Shown here: positions 39,179-39,305 of the stretch, one piece after another
How the letters are laid out: each line of letters starts with the position of its first letter
Position numbering within the stretch: position 1 is the stretch's first letter
Source of the DNA: a virus
DNA: 39,305 nt
IMG/VR virus record: IMGVR_UViG_3300014914_000013
Coordinates: 1 to 39,305 of that record
Direction: 5' to 3' (one strand)
Program-made: the position numbers and the translations under genes
The notes under the pieces: generated by a model
What the model was told of the DNA's origin: nothing
Database searches by the model: none
What the model saw: the letters and a program-made list of their open reading frames with translations, nothing else

Positions 39179-39249
39179 GTAGTTGTATTTGTAGTTGTAT
39201 TTGTAGTTGTATTATGTTCTTTTAGGCTTTATTAGGCTTTTAGTATTTT
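39179..39249. repeat. AT-rich 12-bp and 10-bp iterons
   Basis: Two exact copies and one near copy of GTAGTTGTATTT lie head to tail at 39179-39214; TTAGGCTTTA and TTAGGCTTTT follow at 39222-39241. A CGCGCGCGCGC run stands at about 39147-39157. Together with the 9-bp array this gives a compact AT-rich iteron region between two divergent operons, a candidate origin. Confidence 0.8.
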
Positions 39250-39305
39250 AGAGTTTTAAGAGTTTTAAGAGTTTTAAGAGTTTTAAGAGTTTTAAGAGTT
39301 TTAAG
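39250..39305. repeat. Terminal 9-bp tandem repeat, right copy
   Basis: Identical to 1-56, six copies of GAGTTTTAA in the same phase. It shows end overlap of the window. Confidence 0.95.

Overview
The window looks like a near-complete, circularly closing genome of an uncultivated tailed bacteriophage. The same 56 bases (six copies of a 9-bp unit) stand at both ends, and the gene order is that of a short-tailed (podovirus-like) phage: terminase, portal, scaffold, SU10-type capsid, adaptor and nozzle, fibres, then large ejection proteins, one with a lytic transglycosylase domain. Strong Shine-Dalgarno sites and consensus TTGACA/TATAAT promoters point to a bacterial host. The ejection proteins and a T7-lysozyme-type amidase suggest a Gram-negative host; this is inference. 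No DNA or RNA polymerase or replicative helicase is visible, so replication and transcription probably depend on the host.

Layout. (1) 1-531 and 39014-39305 join, on circle closure, into one intergenic region of about 0.8 kb with AT-rich tandem repeats, a cluster of TGTCTCA half-sites, an inverted repeat, complementary C and G runs, and two divergent consensus promoters. (2) 532-25037, rightward: packaging, head, tail, fibre, ejection and small membrane proteins. This block carries a hairpin terminator just behind the capsid gene and a possible internal promoter at the end of the large terminase gene. An MptE-like (DUF115) enzyme gene and three fibre-like genes with signal-peptide or membrane-anchor starts are unexpected here. 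(3) 25083-25262: terminator, a doubled 41-bp element and a consensus promoter whose -10 box lies inside a perfect 10+10 bp inverted repeat, followed by a 56-residue Cro-like regulator. (4) 25263-34242, rightward: annealing-type recombination protein, Rad50/RecF-like ATPase, a tRNA-like element, replication initiator with candidate iterons in its linker, helicase-loader-like protein, Cys-rich mini-proteins, a clamp-like/amidase fusion, two alanine-repeat 'immunity-like' paralogues, holin candidate and RusA resolvase. (5) 39013-34305, leftward: about thirteen small genes ending in a Cro-like regulator and a serine recombinase, closed by a strong terminator.

The most unusual part is the leftward operon. 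Seven of its genes have nearly the same leader, a short GC hairpin directly before a conserved purine-rich ribosome-binding site. Three gene junctions also carry a larger hairpin cassette that begins at the stop codon of the upstream gene, two copies being identical over 78 bp. This looks like a repeat-bounded gene-exchange or RNA-processing system. Other points worth following are the sliding-clamp-like domain fused in frame to an amidase that has its own internal ribosome-binding site, the alanine-repeat paralogues that flank that gene, and the tRNA-like element with an enlarged core.

All functional calls come from motifs and order read by eye; no database search was run.
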